Shown here: piece after piece, positions 1 to 8,788 of the stretch
How the letters are laid out: every line of letters begins with the position of its first letter
Numbering within the stretch: the stretch's first letter is position 1
Source of the DNA: Acetatifactor sp.
GTDB lineage: Bacteria > Bacillota > Clostridia > Lachnospirales > Lachnospiraceae
DNA: 35,285 nt
Direction: 5' to 3'
Assembly (NCBI GenBank): GCA_022511425.1
Contig: JAFLRO010000025.1
Coordinates: forward strand, 1 to 35,285
Made by a program: the position numbers and the translations under genes
The notes under the pieces: model-generated
What the model was told of the DNA's origin: nothing
The model's database searches: none
The model's input: the letters and a program-made list of their open reading frames with translations, nothing else

Positions 1-1022
1 CCATCATCCCCGCCGGCAGCGGTGAGGAGGAAGGGGCAGATCCTGTTGGAACGGGGCCGTTTTCTTTTGTCTCCTACACCCCTCAGGAAGGAATTGTGGT
101 GAAGAAGAATCCTGACTACTGGCAGGAGGGCTTACCTTACCTGGATCAGGTAACTTTCAAGATCGTGGGCAGTGCGGAGACGGCTCTGATGGAGCTGCAG
201 GGCGGCACCATCGATATTTACCCTTATCTGACTGACTCCCAGGCGCAGGCGCTGTCAAATGGCGCGACTCATCAGGTGATTTCCTCTCCCTCCAACGTGG
301 TGCAGGCGCTATTCCTGAACAATGCAGTAGAGCCTTTGGACAATGTCCTGGTTCGTCAGGCAATCCTTTATGCCATTGACAAGGAGGAAATCAACGTATT
401 TGTGGGTGGTGGCACCGGTTCGCTGATTGGATCTGCAATGCTGCCCAGTCTGACAGACAACTATGTTGATTTGAACGGGGTCTATGGAAATACTGCAAAT
501 GTGGAGAAGGCCAAGGAGCTTTTGACGGCGGCAGGGTATCCAGACGGTTTTGACCTGGTGATCGATATCCCTTCCAACTACGAGTTCCATATGCAGACGG
601 GAGAGGTCATCGTGGAGCAGCTGAAGGCAGCGGGCATCAACGCTTCCATCAATGCGGTGGAATGGAATACCTGGCTGAACGATATCTATAACGGACGCCA
701 GTACGCGGCAACAATCAGCGGAATTACCTGCGACCAGACACCGGGATACCTGCTGAATCGGTTCCAGACAGAGTCCTCAAAGAACTTCATCAACTATAGC
801 AATGCAGAGTATGATGCAATCTATTTGCAGGCTCAGGATGCACAGGATTTAAACGTGAAAGCCGGCTATTACAAGCAACTGCAGCAACTGCTGGTGGATG
901 ATGCCGCAACAGCGTTCCTCCAGGTGCCCGGCAACATGACCGCCATCAGCAACAGGCTGGCCGGTTACAAGTTTTATCCCATCTATGTGCAGGATATGAG
1001 TACCGTGTACGTGGCAGAGTAG
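1..1022 (+). CDS. ABC transporter substrate-binding protein, family 5 (partial, 5' end missing)
   Basis: The reading frame is open from base 3, so the gene starts before the window; the GTG at 96 is internal. The first visible residues (GTGPF, then VVKKNPDYW) are the hallmark of SBP family 5 proteins that bind peptides, nickel or oligosaccharides outside the membrane and feed an Opp/Dpp-type importer. The rest covers the second half of the family, with a conserved VRQAILYAIDKEEI stretch about one third of the way in, and ends normally at TAG. The downstream permeases and fused ATPase complete the transporter. The substrate cannot be read from the sequence; peptide is the default for the family. 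The signal peptide and lipobox lie outside the window. Confidence 0.93.
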   Translation, partial: IIPAGSGEEEGADPVGTGPFSFVSYTPQEGIVVKKNPDYWQEGLPYLDQVTFKIVGSAETALMELQGGTIDIYPYLTDSQAQALSNGATHQVISSPSNVVQALFLNNAVEPLDNVLVRQAILYAIDKEEINVFVGGGTGSLIGSAMLPSLTDNYVDLNGVYGNTANVEKAKELLTAAGYPDGFDLVIDIPSNYEFHMQTGEVIVEQLKAAGINASINAVEWNTWLNDIYNGRQYAATISGITCDQTPGYLLNRFQTESSKNFINYSNAEYDAIYLQAQDAQDLNVKAGYYKQLQQLLVDDAATAFLQVPGNMTAISNRLAGYKFYPIYVQDMSTVYVAE

Positions 1023-1130
1023 AGTATTTTCGGGAACCATTGTGAGCAGGGATGCGGAATTCTGTGATTTGACGGAGAACGGTGAGGTTCGGTAGAAACA
1101 CGGTAAAATATAAGAAAAGGAGGCAGCAGC

Positions 1131-2090
1131 ATGAGATACTTAGGTAAAAAAATAATCACTCTCATTATGACATTGTTTCTGGTCTCAGCAGCTGCCTTCC
1201 TGGCCTTTCAGATTATTCCCGGCGACGTGGTCACGTCCATACTGGGAACGGAAGCAACTCCCGAGAGGGAGGAACAGCTTCGGGAAGAACTGGGATTAAA
1301 TAACCCGCCTGTGGTGCGTTATTTTAACTGGATGGCGGACGTACTCCGAGGAGATTTGGGAGTAAGCTATCGCTATTCCAAGAATATGAACGAGATGATG
1401 CCGGTATCGGAGCTCATCGGAGACAAAATGCCGGTGACGCTGTGGCTGGCGGCACTGTCGCTGGTACTCATCGTGGTAATATCGATTCCACTGGGAGTGC
1501 TATGGGCCAAAAGCGGCAACCACTTCCTGGACGTGTCGCTGGGTGTGGTCACACAGACCGCCATGGCGATTCCCTCTTTTTTCCTGGGAATCCTGGTCAC
1601 GTATCTCTTCGGTATCGTGTTCAAGTTGTTCGCTCCCGGTGGGTATGTGAGCTATCAGAAAGATTTTACAGCCTTTCTCGGCTACCTGTTGTTCCCGGCG
1701 CTGTCCATCGCTATTCCGAAAATAGCCATGACTGCCCGGTTCCTGCGCAATTCCATGCTGACAGAACTGAACGCTGACTATGTGAGGACTGCCTACGGAA
1801 AAGGCTGTACAAAACGCCGTGTCATGTATGGGCATGTACTGAGAAATGCCTTAATGCCGGTAATCACCTTCCTGGGCATGATTATCGCAGAGATTGTAGC
1901 GGGCAGTATCGTCATCGAGCAGGTATTCGGTTTGCCGGGCATCGGGAGGTTGCTGATCAGCTCCATCAATAACCGGGATTTTCCGGTGGTGGAGATTCTG
2001 ATCTTGTATGTTACGTTTGTGGTGATATTTGTGTACTTTTTAGTGGATATATTGTACCGGGTGATTGATCCGCGGATCAGTGAGAAGTGA
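1131..2090 (+). CDS. ABC transporter permease, DppB/OppB type
   Basis: This 319-residue integral membrane protein forms half of the translocation channel of the peptide-type importer encoded around it. The N-terminal membrane segment followed by AFLAFQIIPGD is typical of DppB/OppB. The EAA loop that docks on the ATPase lies in the RTAYGKGCTKRRV to ALMPVITFLG stretch, and the end (DILYRVIDPRI) is the usual family C-terminus. The length matches the family (300-340). AAGGAGG lies about 8 bases before the ATG. The 108-base gap from the binding protein suggests one operon. Unusually, the next permease does not follow directly: 588 bases, mostly structured element A, separate them. Confidence 0.95.
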   Translation: MRYLGKKIITLIMTLFLVSAAAFLAFQIIPGDVVTSILGTEATPEREEQLREELGLNNPPVVRYFNWMADVLRGDLGVSYRYSKNMNEMMPVSELIGDKMPVTLWLAALSLVLIVVISIPLGVLWAKSGNHFLDVSLGVVTQTAMAIPSFFLGILVTYLFGIVFKLFAPGGYVSYQKDFTAFLGYLLFPALSIAIPKIAMTARFLRNSMLTELNADYVRTAYGKGCTKRRVMYGHVLRNALMPVITFLGMIIAEIVAGSIVIEQVFGLPGIGRLLISSINNRDFPVVEILILYVTFVVIFVYFLVDILYRVIDPRISEK

Positions 2091-2126
2091 GTGGGGTAGT
2101 TGGCTGCTTTCGTGGGAACTGGTTTG

Positions 2127-2617
2127 AGCCGGGGTTGGTGAAGGCTGTAAGCGGGGCGAGCGGTAGGTTGGTGTTCGAGTGACGCTCTGCCCGCCTACCG
2201 GTCGGCATTCTCTTGCGGACGCGCTTCCGCTCGAGTCAGGACGCAGCGGTACTAAGGCTGCAAAGTACGCAGCCTAAGGACCGGCGTCCTTTTACGGTCC
2301 GCAAGAGAATACCGCCCGGTCTCGGGCAGAGCTGCTTTGCAGCAGCCTCAGAGGCCGCGCAGCCCATGCGGGCTGCATTGGCCGACACTAGCGCGGAGCC
2401 AACCCTAAATAAGCGGAAAAACAGCCTCGACGAGACCGGGCGTTGCTCCTCGGCGGACCGTAGAGGAACGTCGGCACTTAGCGAGGTACTTTCGAGCTTA
2501 GTGTCCGTTACGTTCCGGCCCGAGCGGAAGCGCGTCCGCCGAGGAGCAATGACCGGTATGCGGCGAGGCGTCACTCGAATACCGTATTTTAGCCTGCCCC
2601 GCCCCCAATCCCCTGGC
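2127..2617. other. Element A: large multi-branched inverted-repeat element inside the transporter operon
   Basis: Almost the whole gap between the two permease genes is self-complementary. A closing stem pairs 2174-2185 with 2568-2579 (12 bp) and 2196-2203 with 2551-2558 (8 bp). Inside it, three arms abut with no linker. Arm 1 pairs 2203-2220 with 2297-2314 (17 of 18). Arm 2 pairs 2313-2324 with 2431-2442 (12 of 12). Arm 3 pairs 2441-2458 with 2534-2551 (17 of 18 counting one G-T). Each arm carries further hairpins, for example GGCTGC/GCAGCC at 2256-2274 and GCAGCCC/GGGCTGC at 2359-2376. A weaker outer stem (2127-2139 with 2605-2617) extends it. Open frames over it on both strands are by-products of the symmetry. 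It could be a structured RNA in the operon transcript or a mobile DNA-cruciform element. I recognise no known family. Confidence 0.8.
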
Positions 2618-2678
2618 AATAGTAAATTGAAATAGTAACAGTTTAGCCCCAAAAACGAAAGGAGCTCCAGTCGCACAT

Positions 2679-3491
2679 ATGCCCCCTACTCCCAGCAAAA
2701 GATGGAACAAATACCTCATCGCCGGCCTGTCCATGACAGGCCTTGCCGTGCTGCTGGGAATCCTGGGCTTCTTCTGGACTCCATACAGCACCACCGCCAT
2801 GTCCGCCGCAGAACGCTTCGACGCGCCCTCCCTGCGCCACCTTTTCGGCACAGACAACTTTGGCCGCGACATCTTCTCACGGGTCATGCAGGGAATGGGC
2901 ACTACAGTCCTTATCAGTGCACTGGTAGTCCTGTTTTCTTCTGCCATCGGTATCCTCCTGGGAGCCCTCACCGGCTACTTCGGCGGCATAGTGGATGAGG
3001 TGGTCATGCGCTTTACCGACGCAGTCAATAGCTTCCCCAGCATTCTTCTGACACTGGTAGTCATCAGCATCCTGGGAAGCGGCAGACAAAATCTGATTCT
3101 TTCTATGGGCATTGTATTTGTGCCCAGCTACGTGCGCATTGTGCGCAGTGAATATCTGCGCCTGCGGGATGCCGATTACATCAAGCGCGCCAGACTCATG
3201 GGGGTGGGAAGACTCAGGATTCTCTTTGTACATATCCTGCCCAACATCCTCCCTGTGTTCTGGGTCTCTGTGATGATCGGACTGAACAATGCCATTCTGG
3301 CTGAATCCGGCATGAGCTACCTTGGAATCGGGGTGCAGCCGCCGGATGCCAGCTTGGGCAATATGCTCTCGGATGCCCAGGGATACCTGCAGTCAGCTCC
3401 CTGGTATGCATTGGCACCCGGGCTTTCCATAGTCTGGCTGGTGTTGGGATTTTCGCTTTTCAGTGAAGGAATCAGGAGGCGCGGCGAATGA
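2679..3491 (+). CDS. ABC transporter permease, DppC/OppC type
   Basis: This 270-residue membrane protein is the partner permease of the upstream DppB-like protein. It has an N-terminal membrane anchor, the family motif LFGTDNFGRDIFSRV at about residues 54-68, the EAA-loop region around YIKRARLMGVGRLRI, and the C-terminal stretch MLSDAQGYL. The ATG at 2679 is the only reasonable start; GGAG at 2661-2664 is 14 bases away, farther than usual. The 5' half uses more C-ending codons than its neighbours, by eye. The next gene overlaps its stop codon (ATGA), so the two are translationally coupled. Expression from the upstream promoter would need transcription through element A. Confidence 0.95.
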   Translation: MPPTPSKRWNKYLIAGLSMTGLAVLLGILGFFWTPYSTTAMSAAERFDAPSLRHLFGTDNFGRDIFSRVMQGMGTTVLISALVVLFSSAIGILLGALTGYFGGIVDEVVMRFTDAVNSFPSILLTLVVISILGSGRQNLILSMGIVFVPSYVRIVRSEYLRLRDADYIKRARLMGVGRLRILFVHILPNILPVFWVSVMIGLNNAILAESGMSYLGIGVQPPDASLGNMLSDAQGYLQSAPWYALAPGLSIVWLVLGFSLFSEGIRRRGE

Positions 3492-5101
3492 TCAGGATTG
3501 AGAATCTCTCCGTGGCTTTTGACGGCCCGGAGGTCGTAAAAAATGTGACATTGGAATTGAGGGACGGTGAGATACTGGGGGTAGTAGGTGAATCTGGATC
3601 CGGAAAAACCGTGTCTGCACTGACCCTGATGGGGCTTGTGTCAGAAACAGCTCACGTAACCTCCGGCCGTATCCTCTTTGACGACGTCGTTTTGCAGGAG
3701 GCAGGGAAACCCCGTGACAGAGCATTATATCGCAGCTATCAGGGGAACCGGATGTCCATGGTATTTCAGGAGCCGATGACTTCTCTAAACCCCACCCAGA
3801 GAGTGGGGAAACAGGTGGACGAGGTGTTGCGGCTTCATACAAAGCTCTCTCCTGAGGAGCGTAAGGATAGAGTACTGGAGACTTTTCGGGCAGTGGGGCT
3901 TAGGGAGGAGGACAAAGTCTACGCAAGTTATCCCCATCAGCTTTCCGGCGGTATGCGCCAGAGAGTGATGATCGCCATGGCCGTCATACTAAACCCTCGT
4001 CTGTTGGTGGCTGACGAGCCAACCACCGCGTTGGACGTGACGATTCAGAATCAGATCATTGCCCTTCTCAAGGAAATCAATGACAAGCAGAAGAACGCCA
4101 TGCTTTTCATCACCCATGATCTGAACCTTGCAAGAAGGCTTTGCCACCGGATTGCAGTAATGAAGGACGGCTGCGTGGTGGAGCAGGGAGAGACGGAACA
4201 GATATTTGAGCATCCCACACAGGACTATACCAGGAAACTTATTGAGGCGGTTCCTTCCCGAGTGAAGAAACATAAGGCGCTGAACCTTGCTGCGGGCATA
4301 GATAAGCCAGTGATGACTGCAGGACGGACGGATATCCCCTTAAGTGGTGCATCCACGGTTCCGGTGGTACAGGTGCAAAACCTCTCCGTATACTACCAGG
4401 ATGGCAGCAACAGTCTCTTTGGGCGCAAGCGCCGAAACTGCGTGGTGAAGGGAGCAGATTTTGAGCTTTATCCCGGTGAGAGCCTGGGACTGGTGGGTGA
4501 GAGCGGATGCGGAAAGACAACTCTCTCCAAGGCTGTCTTAGGGATGATTCAAGACATTGAGGGGCAGGTTATCCACAATACCCTGCGACCGCAGATGGTG
4601 TTCCAGGATCCATACAGCAGCTTAAATCCAACAAAGACGGTTGGCTGGCTGCTCCAGGAGCCCTTGCGCGCACAGGGTGCTATCGACGGTTCCCTTGCCA
4701 TGACTAAGACTGACATGGAAACAGCCGCCTACGAAATGCTCCATCGGGTGGGCATGGAAGATATGTATTTTCACAGAAAGCCTTCCCAGCTTTCCGGCGG
4801 TCAGAGACAGAGGGTCAGCATTGCGCAGGCGTTGATCACCCATCCCGGATTTATCATTGCAGACGAACCGGTGTCCGCTCTGGATGTGACCATACAGGCT
4901 CAGATCATGGAGTTGATGCAGAAACTTCAGCAGGAGATGCAATTGGCCTACCTGTTCATTTCCCATGACATCAATGTGGTTTACAAAATGTGTGACAGGG
5001 TCATGGTGATGAAGGAGGGACAGATCATAGAGATGGGAGAGACCGAAGATATTTTCCAAGACCCAAAAGATGAATATACAAAACAGTTGCTTGGCTACTA
5101 A
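3488..5101 (+). CDS. Fused ABC transporter ATPase with two nucleotide-binding domains (DppD-DppF type)
   Basis: This 537-residue cytoplasmic protein powers the peptide-type importer. The first ATPase domain has Walker A GESGSGKT at 34-41, signature LSGGMRQR at 152-159 and Walker B ending in ADEPTTALD from about 175. The second has Walker A GESGCGKT at 337-344, signature LSGGQRQR near 435 and ADEPVSALD after it. Each is followed by an H-loop (FITHD, FISHD). Most Dpp/Opp systems encode these as two genes; here they are joined by a linker around residues 255-290, as in GsiA or YejF. The ATG overlaps the permease stop by four bases, and AGGAGG lies at 3474-3479. The operon ends at the terminator beginning at 5118. 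Confidence 0.96.
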   Translation: MIRIENLSVAFDGPEVVKNVTLELRDGEILGVVGESGSGKTVSALTLMGLVSETAHVTSGRILFDDVVLQEAGKPRDRALYRSYQGNRMSMVFQEPMTSLNPTQRVGKQVDEVLRLHTKLSPEERKDRVLETFRAVGLREEDKVYASYPHQLSGGMRQRVMIAMAVILNPRLLVADEPTTALDVTIQNQIIALLKEINDKQKNAMLFITHDLNLARRLCHRIAVMKDGCVVEQGETEQIFEHPTQDYTRKLIEAVPSRVKKHKALNLAAGIDKPVMTAGRTDIPLSGASTVPVVQVQNLSVYYQDGSNSLFGRKRRNCVVKGADFELYPGESLGLVGESGCGKTTLSKAVLGMIQDIEGQVIHNTLRPQMVFQDPYSSLNPTKTVGWLLQEPLRAQGAIDGSLAMTKTDMETAAYEMLHRVGMEDMYFHRKPSQLSGGQRQRVSIAQALITHPGFIIADEPVSALDVTIQAQIMELMQKLQQEMQLAYLFISHDINVVYKMCDRVMVMKEGQIIEMGETEDIFQDPKDEYTKQLLGY

Positions 5102-5117
5102 ATAAGGACATACTTTT

Positions 5118-5166
5118 CCTCCCGGAGGCATAGAATGCAATGCAGACAACCTTCGGGAGGTTTTTT
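5118..5166 (+). terminator. Rho-independent terminator of the transporter operon, overlapping the next gene's RBS
   Basis: CCTCCCGGAGG (5118-5128) pairs with CCTTCGGGAGG (5150-5160) over 11 bp with one G-T pair, followed by six T. The 3' arm contains GGGAGG, which is also the ribosome binding site of the following P-type ATPase. Confidence 0.85.
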
Positions 5167-5167
5167 C

Positions 5168-7882
5168 GTGTTTGAACAGTACAGCATACAGCAGGCGGAA
5201 GCAGAATTAAAAACAGATGTCAGAAGAGGACTGGGTATAGCGGAAGCGGCAGGTCGCTTGAAACAGGACGGTCCCAACGAAATGAAGGAAGCCCGGAAAA
5301 AGACACCTGTGGAGTCCTTCCTGGAACAGTTGAATGATCCTCTGATTTATGTGCTGATCGTGGCAGCGGTAGTGTCGGTGCTGCTGGGGGAAGTCAGTGA
5401 CGCTGTAATCATCGGTGTAGTTGTGGTGCTGAATGCAGCGGTGGGAATGCTCCAGGAGGGAAAAGCCAGGAAAGCGTTGGAATCCTTAAAAAAGCTGGCC
5501 AGCCCTAAGGCTATGGTGATCAGGGAAGGAAGACGTATGGAAATCCCGGCGGCAGAGTTGGTCAGAGGGGATCTGGTGTATCTGGAAGCAGGATGCCAGA
5601 TTCCTGCGGATGTGAGACTGACCGCTGCCTCCAACTTAAAGATTGAGGAATCCGCTCTGACCGGAGAATCTGTTCCTATGGAAAAAGATGCAGCTTTTGT
5701 TGCACGGGGCGGAGCGCGCATACCGCTGGGGGACAGGCACAATATGGCCTATATGTCCACCATCGTTACTTACGGCAGGGGAGAAGGTATTGTTACTGCA
5801 ATCGGAATGGATACGGAACTGGGGCATATCGCTGCCATGATCACAGAAGCAAAGGAAGAGATGACCCCTCTCCAGAAACGTCTGGGAGAACTGGGGAAGG
5901 TGCTGAGCCTTTTAAGCCTGATTCTTTGTGCAGCTCTTTTTGGGATTGCCGTGATACAGCAGCGGAACATTCCTGAGATGCTGATCACAGCGATTAGTTT
6001 GGCAGTGGCTGCGGTACCGGAGGGACTTCCCGCCGTGGTCACCATCTGTCTGGCTCTCAGCGTTACCAGGATGGTTCGAGTGAATACAATTGTCCGCAGA
6101 TTGCCCTCTGTGGAAACCCTTGGCGCGGTAAGTGTGGTCTGTTCCGACAAGACAGGAACACTGACCCAGAACCGAATGACTGTGGAAAAATGTTATATTT
6201 ACGGGGCAGTTTGTCCTGTGGGGGAACTAAGGCTGACCCAATGCCCTGATCTATTTTACGGCTGTGTGGGCTGTAACGATGCTGTAGCAGTACAGGGAAA
6301 CAGGACGGGAGATCCTACAGAGCTGGCTCTGCTGGATTTGGCAGCAGAACTTGGAGTGGAGAAAGAGGAGCTTGAGCTGAGCATGCCTAGAATCAACGAG
6401 CTGTCTTTTGATTCGGATAGGAAAATGATGACCACCCTTCACAGACGGGAACGAAGGCCGAATGCAGAACTGCAGGCGGCAAGCTCAGTGGCGGAACTGG
6501 TGAGCTATACGAAGGGTGCACCGGATGAGGTACTGAAACACTGTACAAAAGTTCAGACTGCCGGAGGTCCTGTGCGGATCACGGATGTACACCGCAGACA
6601 GATCAGAAGAGCGGTGGAGGAAATGTCCGGTGACGCTCTGCGGACTTTGGCAGTGGCTATGCGTCTTGGGTGCAGTACTCCCGAGGAGGAGCAGTTGACT
6701 TTTCTGGGGGTAGTTGGCATGCGGGATCCTGCCAGACCGGAGGCTGCCAGAGCAGTGGCAGATTTTAAGGATGCCGGTGTCACCACAGTAATGATAACTG
6801 GGGATCATGTGGATACTGCCTTTGCCATCGGGAAACAGCTTGGCATCGTGGAACAGGCGGATCAGTGTGTGACGGGGGAACAGCTGGAGCGACTCTCAGA
6901 TGAGGCGTTGCGGGAACGTCTGGAAACGGTGAGGGTGTTTGCTCGGGTGTCGCCTGCTCAGAAAGTAAGGATCGTGGATGGTTTCAAACAAAGAGGAGAG
7001 ATTGTGGCCATGACCGGGGATGGGGTAAATGATGCCCCTTCCCTGAAAAAAGCGGATATCGGCATTGCAATGGGATTGTCAGGTACGGACGTGGCAAGAC
7101 AGGCCTCGGACATGATTCTGACGGATGATAACTTTGCAACGATCCGCCGGGCTATTGAGGAAGGTAGAGGAGTTTATGAGAATATCCGCAAGTCGGTAAT
7201 CTTTTTACTGTCCTCCAACCTGGGCGAACTCATCACGATGTTCCTTGCGGTGATCTGTGGGTTGGCATCCCCTTTAAAGTCCAGTCATATTCTCTGGATC
7301 AACCTGATTACCGATTCCCTGCCGGCGTTGGCATTGGGAGTGGATAAAAATGATGGAGACAGTTTGATGAAGCAGAAGCCTCGGACTGCAAAGGAGAGCT
7401 TGTTTGCCAGAGGCGGTTTGGCCTGTACCTGTTTTTATGGGGCGCTGATTGCCACAATCAGCCTGACAGCTTTTCTCATGCTGCCTTGCGCGGTGGTCAG
7501 AATGCAGGGACTGCCGTTGAACATCGGCCAGATTTCCCACGTGCTACAGAATGGGGAGATACTCTCCAGGGCTCAGACCTATGCTTTCACGGTGCTGGGG
7601 ATGTCACAACTCTTTCATGCGGTGGGCATGCGGGATGTGCACAGGTCTGTTTTCCGTATGAACCATCTGGAAAATAAACTGATGATCCTGGCCTGTGGAG
7701 TGGGATTCTTACTGCAATTTGCAGTGACGGAGGTGCCGCTTTTGATTGGCGCATTCGGAACTTCTTCTCTGTCCGGGCAGGAATGGCTGCGGCTGATCGG
7801 CCTCTCCGCCATGCCCCTTCTGGCTCATGAGTTCATGTCACTGTTCCTGACAGTGCCGGAAAAAGAAAAAAAGCGCGAATAG
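5168..7882 (+). CDS. Cation-transporting P-type ATPase, Ca2+ (SERCA/PMR1-like)
   Basis: This 904-residue P2-type ATPase should export or sequester Ca2+ at the cytoplasmic membrane. It shows the actuator motif TGES at 165-168, PEGLP in membrane helix 4 (Pro284-Glu285), the phosphorylated Asp327 in DKTGTLTQ, and GDGVNDAP from 617. Helix 5 has Asn684 and Glu687 and helix 6 has Asn712, Thr715 and Asp716, the positions that coordinate Ca2+ in SERCA, so calcium is likely. GTG 5168 is the chosen start: it is in frame, seven bases after GGGAGG, and gives the usual cytoplasmic N-terminus. The earlier ATG at 5135 lies in the terminator loop and is rejected. The stop codon lies in the loop of the gene's own terminator. 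Confidence 0.95.
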   Translation: MFEQYSIQQAEAELKTDVRRGLGIAEAAGRLKQDGPNEMKEARKKTPVESFLEQLNDPLIYVLIVAAVVSVLLGEVSDAVIIGVVVVLNAAVGMLQEGKARKALESLKKLASPKAMVIREGRRMEIPAAELVRGDLVYLEAGCQIPADVRLTAASNLKIEESALTGESVPMEKDAAFVARGGARIPLGDRHNMAYMSTIVTYGRGEGIVTAIGMDTELGHIAAMITEAKEEMTPLQKRLGELGKVLSLLSLILCAALFGIAVIQQRNIPEMLITAISLAVAAVPEGLPAVVTICLALSVTRMVRVNTIVRRLPSVETLGAVSVVCSDKTGTLTQNRMTVEKCYIYGAVCPVGELRLTQCPDLFYGCVGCNDAVAVQGNRTGDPTELALLDLAAELGVEKEELELSMPRINELSFDSDRKMMTTLHRRERRPNAELQAASSVAELVSYTKGAPDEVLKHCTKVQTAGGPVRITDVHRRQIRRAVEEMSGDALRTLAVAMRLGCSTPEEEQLTFLGVVGMRDPARPEAARAVADFKDAGVTTVMITGDHVDTAFAIGKQLGIVEQADQCVTGEQLERLSDEALRERLETVRVFARVSPAQKVRIVDGFKQRGEIVAMTGDGVNDAPSLKKADIGIAMGLSGTDVARQASDMILTDDNFATIRRAIEEGRGVYENIRKSVIFLLSSNLGELITMFLAVICGLASPLKSSHILWINLITDSLPALALGVDKNDGDSLMKQKPRTAKESLFARGGLACTCFYGALIATISLTAFLMLPCAVVRMQGLPLNIGQISHVLQNGEILSRAQTYAFTVLGMSQLFHAVGMRDVHRSVFRMNHLENKLMILACGVGFLLQFAVTEVPLLIGAFGTSSLSGQEWLRLIGLSAMPLLAHEFMSLFLTVPEKEKKRE

Positions 7883-7892
7883 CGCTTTTTTT
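7866..7892 (+). terminator. Rho-independent terminator overlapping the end of the P-type ATPase gene
   Basis: Seven A followed by GCGC pairs with GCGC followed by seven T around the loop GAATA. The TAG stop codon is partly in the loop, so the last codons double as the terminator stem. Confidence 0.8.
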
Positions 7893-7924
7893 ATAGAGTC
7901 TTTTCTGGACAAAAGCGTTTTTTA

Positions 7925-7953
7925 GAGACAGATAAAAGGGCTTATGGTATAAT
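7925..7953 (+). promoter_or_regulatory. Promoter at the left end of element B
   Basis: GAGACA (4 of 6 to the -35 consensus) is followed after 17 bases by a perfect TATAAT at 7948-7953, preceded by TGG to form an extended -10. The -10 lies within the left terminal inverted repeat of element B, so transcription would start inside the element and run into the acetyltransferase gene. Confidence 0.65.
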
Positions 7954-8223
7954 GTCCGCAAAGGGCAGAGGCAAGTGCATACAAGTATTCTGTCGGATGC
8001 CGAGCTTGCTCGAGCAGCCGATGGGATACTTGTATGGATTTGACGAGCGAAGCGACCGAGGAGGCAAGGCCTCCGAGGCTCTGCCCGTAACTTGTGGAAA
8101 CACCGAGCTCGAGCAGATGCTTATTCGGACATTTGACGAACGAATGCAAACAAGGATACTTTGTATCCTGGGAAAACCGCAGTTTTTTCGGGTCTCTGCC
8201 CGCAACGTGTGGAAACATTATAC
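7947..8223. repeat. Element B: compact element with terminal inverted repeats and two degenerate tandem units
   Basis: The ends are perfect inverted repeats: GTATAATGT at 7947-7955 and ACATTATAC at 8215-8223. Just inside, GGGCAGAG (7963-7970) is complementary to CTCTGCCC at both 8079-8086 and 8194-8201. The body holds two diverged tandem units, about 7990-8102 and 8103-8217. Each begins CCGAGC, carries CGAGCAG, then TTTGACGA and CGAA, then a local hairpin (GGAGGC/GCCTCC in the first, AGGATAC/GTATCCT in the second), and ends in CTCTGCCC plus TGTGGAAACA. The last 24 bases of the units agree at 22 positions. The layout suggests a non-autonomous mobile element or a structured leader RNA. The in-frame N-terminal extension it would add to the next gene is rejected. 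Confidence 0.75.
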
Positions 8224-8254
8224 AATGAAAAATGTACTTATGAAGGAGCATCGT

Positions 8255-8776
8255 ATGGAACAAATCAAACTGGTAAAACCATCAATGAAATATGCTCAAG
8301 ATATCATGGATTTTCGTCAGGAACTTTTGGAAGCAAACGATGCAGACGACTTCGCAGGGTGCGGCAGCCTGCAAGGGTGTGAGTCCACAGAGGAGTGGCT
8401 GCACATTTTGAGTGAGATGGAGAACCGTTCCGGTGACAAAGTGCCATCTGACTCGTACCTTGCTGTCCGGGTCTCAGACAATCGCATGGTGGGAATTATT
8501 GACCTCAGGCATCACATCGACCATCCCATTCTTGGTCTCTGGGGCGGACACATGGGATATTCCGTGCGGCCCTCCGAGAGAGGGAAAGGGTACGCGAAAG
8601 AGATGTTGCGGCTGAATCTGCAGAATTGCCGGGACAGAAAGATGGACAAGGTCATGATCACTTGCAGCCGTGGGAATATTGCCAGCGAGAAGACGATTTT
8701 GGCAAACGGTGGAGTGTTTGAAAAGGAAGTCTGCGTGGACGGGGAGTATATTAAGAGATACTGGATCACGCTGTAA
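8255..8776 (+). CDS. GNAT family N-acetyltransferase
   Basis: This 173-residue protein transfers an acetyl group from acetyl-CoA to an unknown substrate. The acetyl-CoA binding motif A is in VRPSERGKGYAKEML, followed by a C-terminal part with NGGVFEKEV. The frame is open upstream to 7952, but that part lies in element B. The ATG at 8255 has AGGAG seven bases before it and gives a normal GNAT start. It resembles the acetyltransferase at 12351-12860 (same GGH-G, VRPSER-KGYA, NGGV and RYWI blocks), so the two are likely paralogues. The next gene follows after 12 bases and is probably co-transcribed. Transcription likely starts in element B. Confidence 0.9.
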   Translation: MEQIKLVKPSMKYAQDIMDFRQELLEANDADDFAGCGSLQGCESTEEWLHILSEMENRSGDKVPSDSYLAVRVSDNRMVGIIDLRHHIDHPILGLWGGHMGYSVRPSERGKGYAKEMLRLNLQNCRDRKMDKVMITCSRGNIASEKTILANGGVFEKEVCVDGEYIKRYWITL

Positions 8777-8788
8777 GGAGATACGAGA

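Noticed and set aside
2213..2971. Open frames on both strands over the gap between the permease genes (140, 146 and 157 codons)
   Set aside because: They follow the symmetric arms of element A, have no ribosome binding site or recognisable domain, and the last overlaps the real permease gene.
5135..5167. ATG start of the calcium ATPase at 5135
   Set aside because: It lies in the loop of the terminator with no ribosome binding site; GTG 5168 has GGGAGG seven bases before it.
7952..8254. N-terminal extension of the acetyltransferase by 101 codons
   Set aside because: It is the translation of element B; the ATG at 8255 has a good ribosome binding site and a normal GNAT start.
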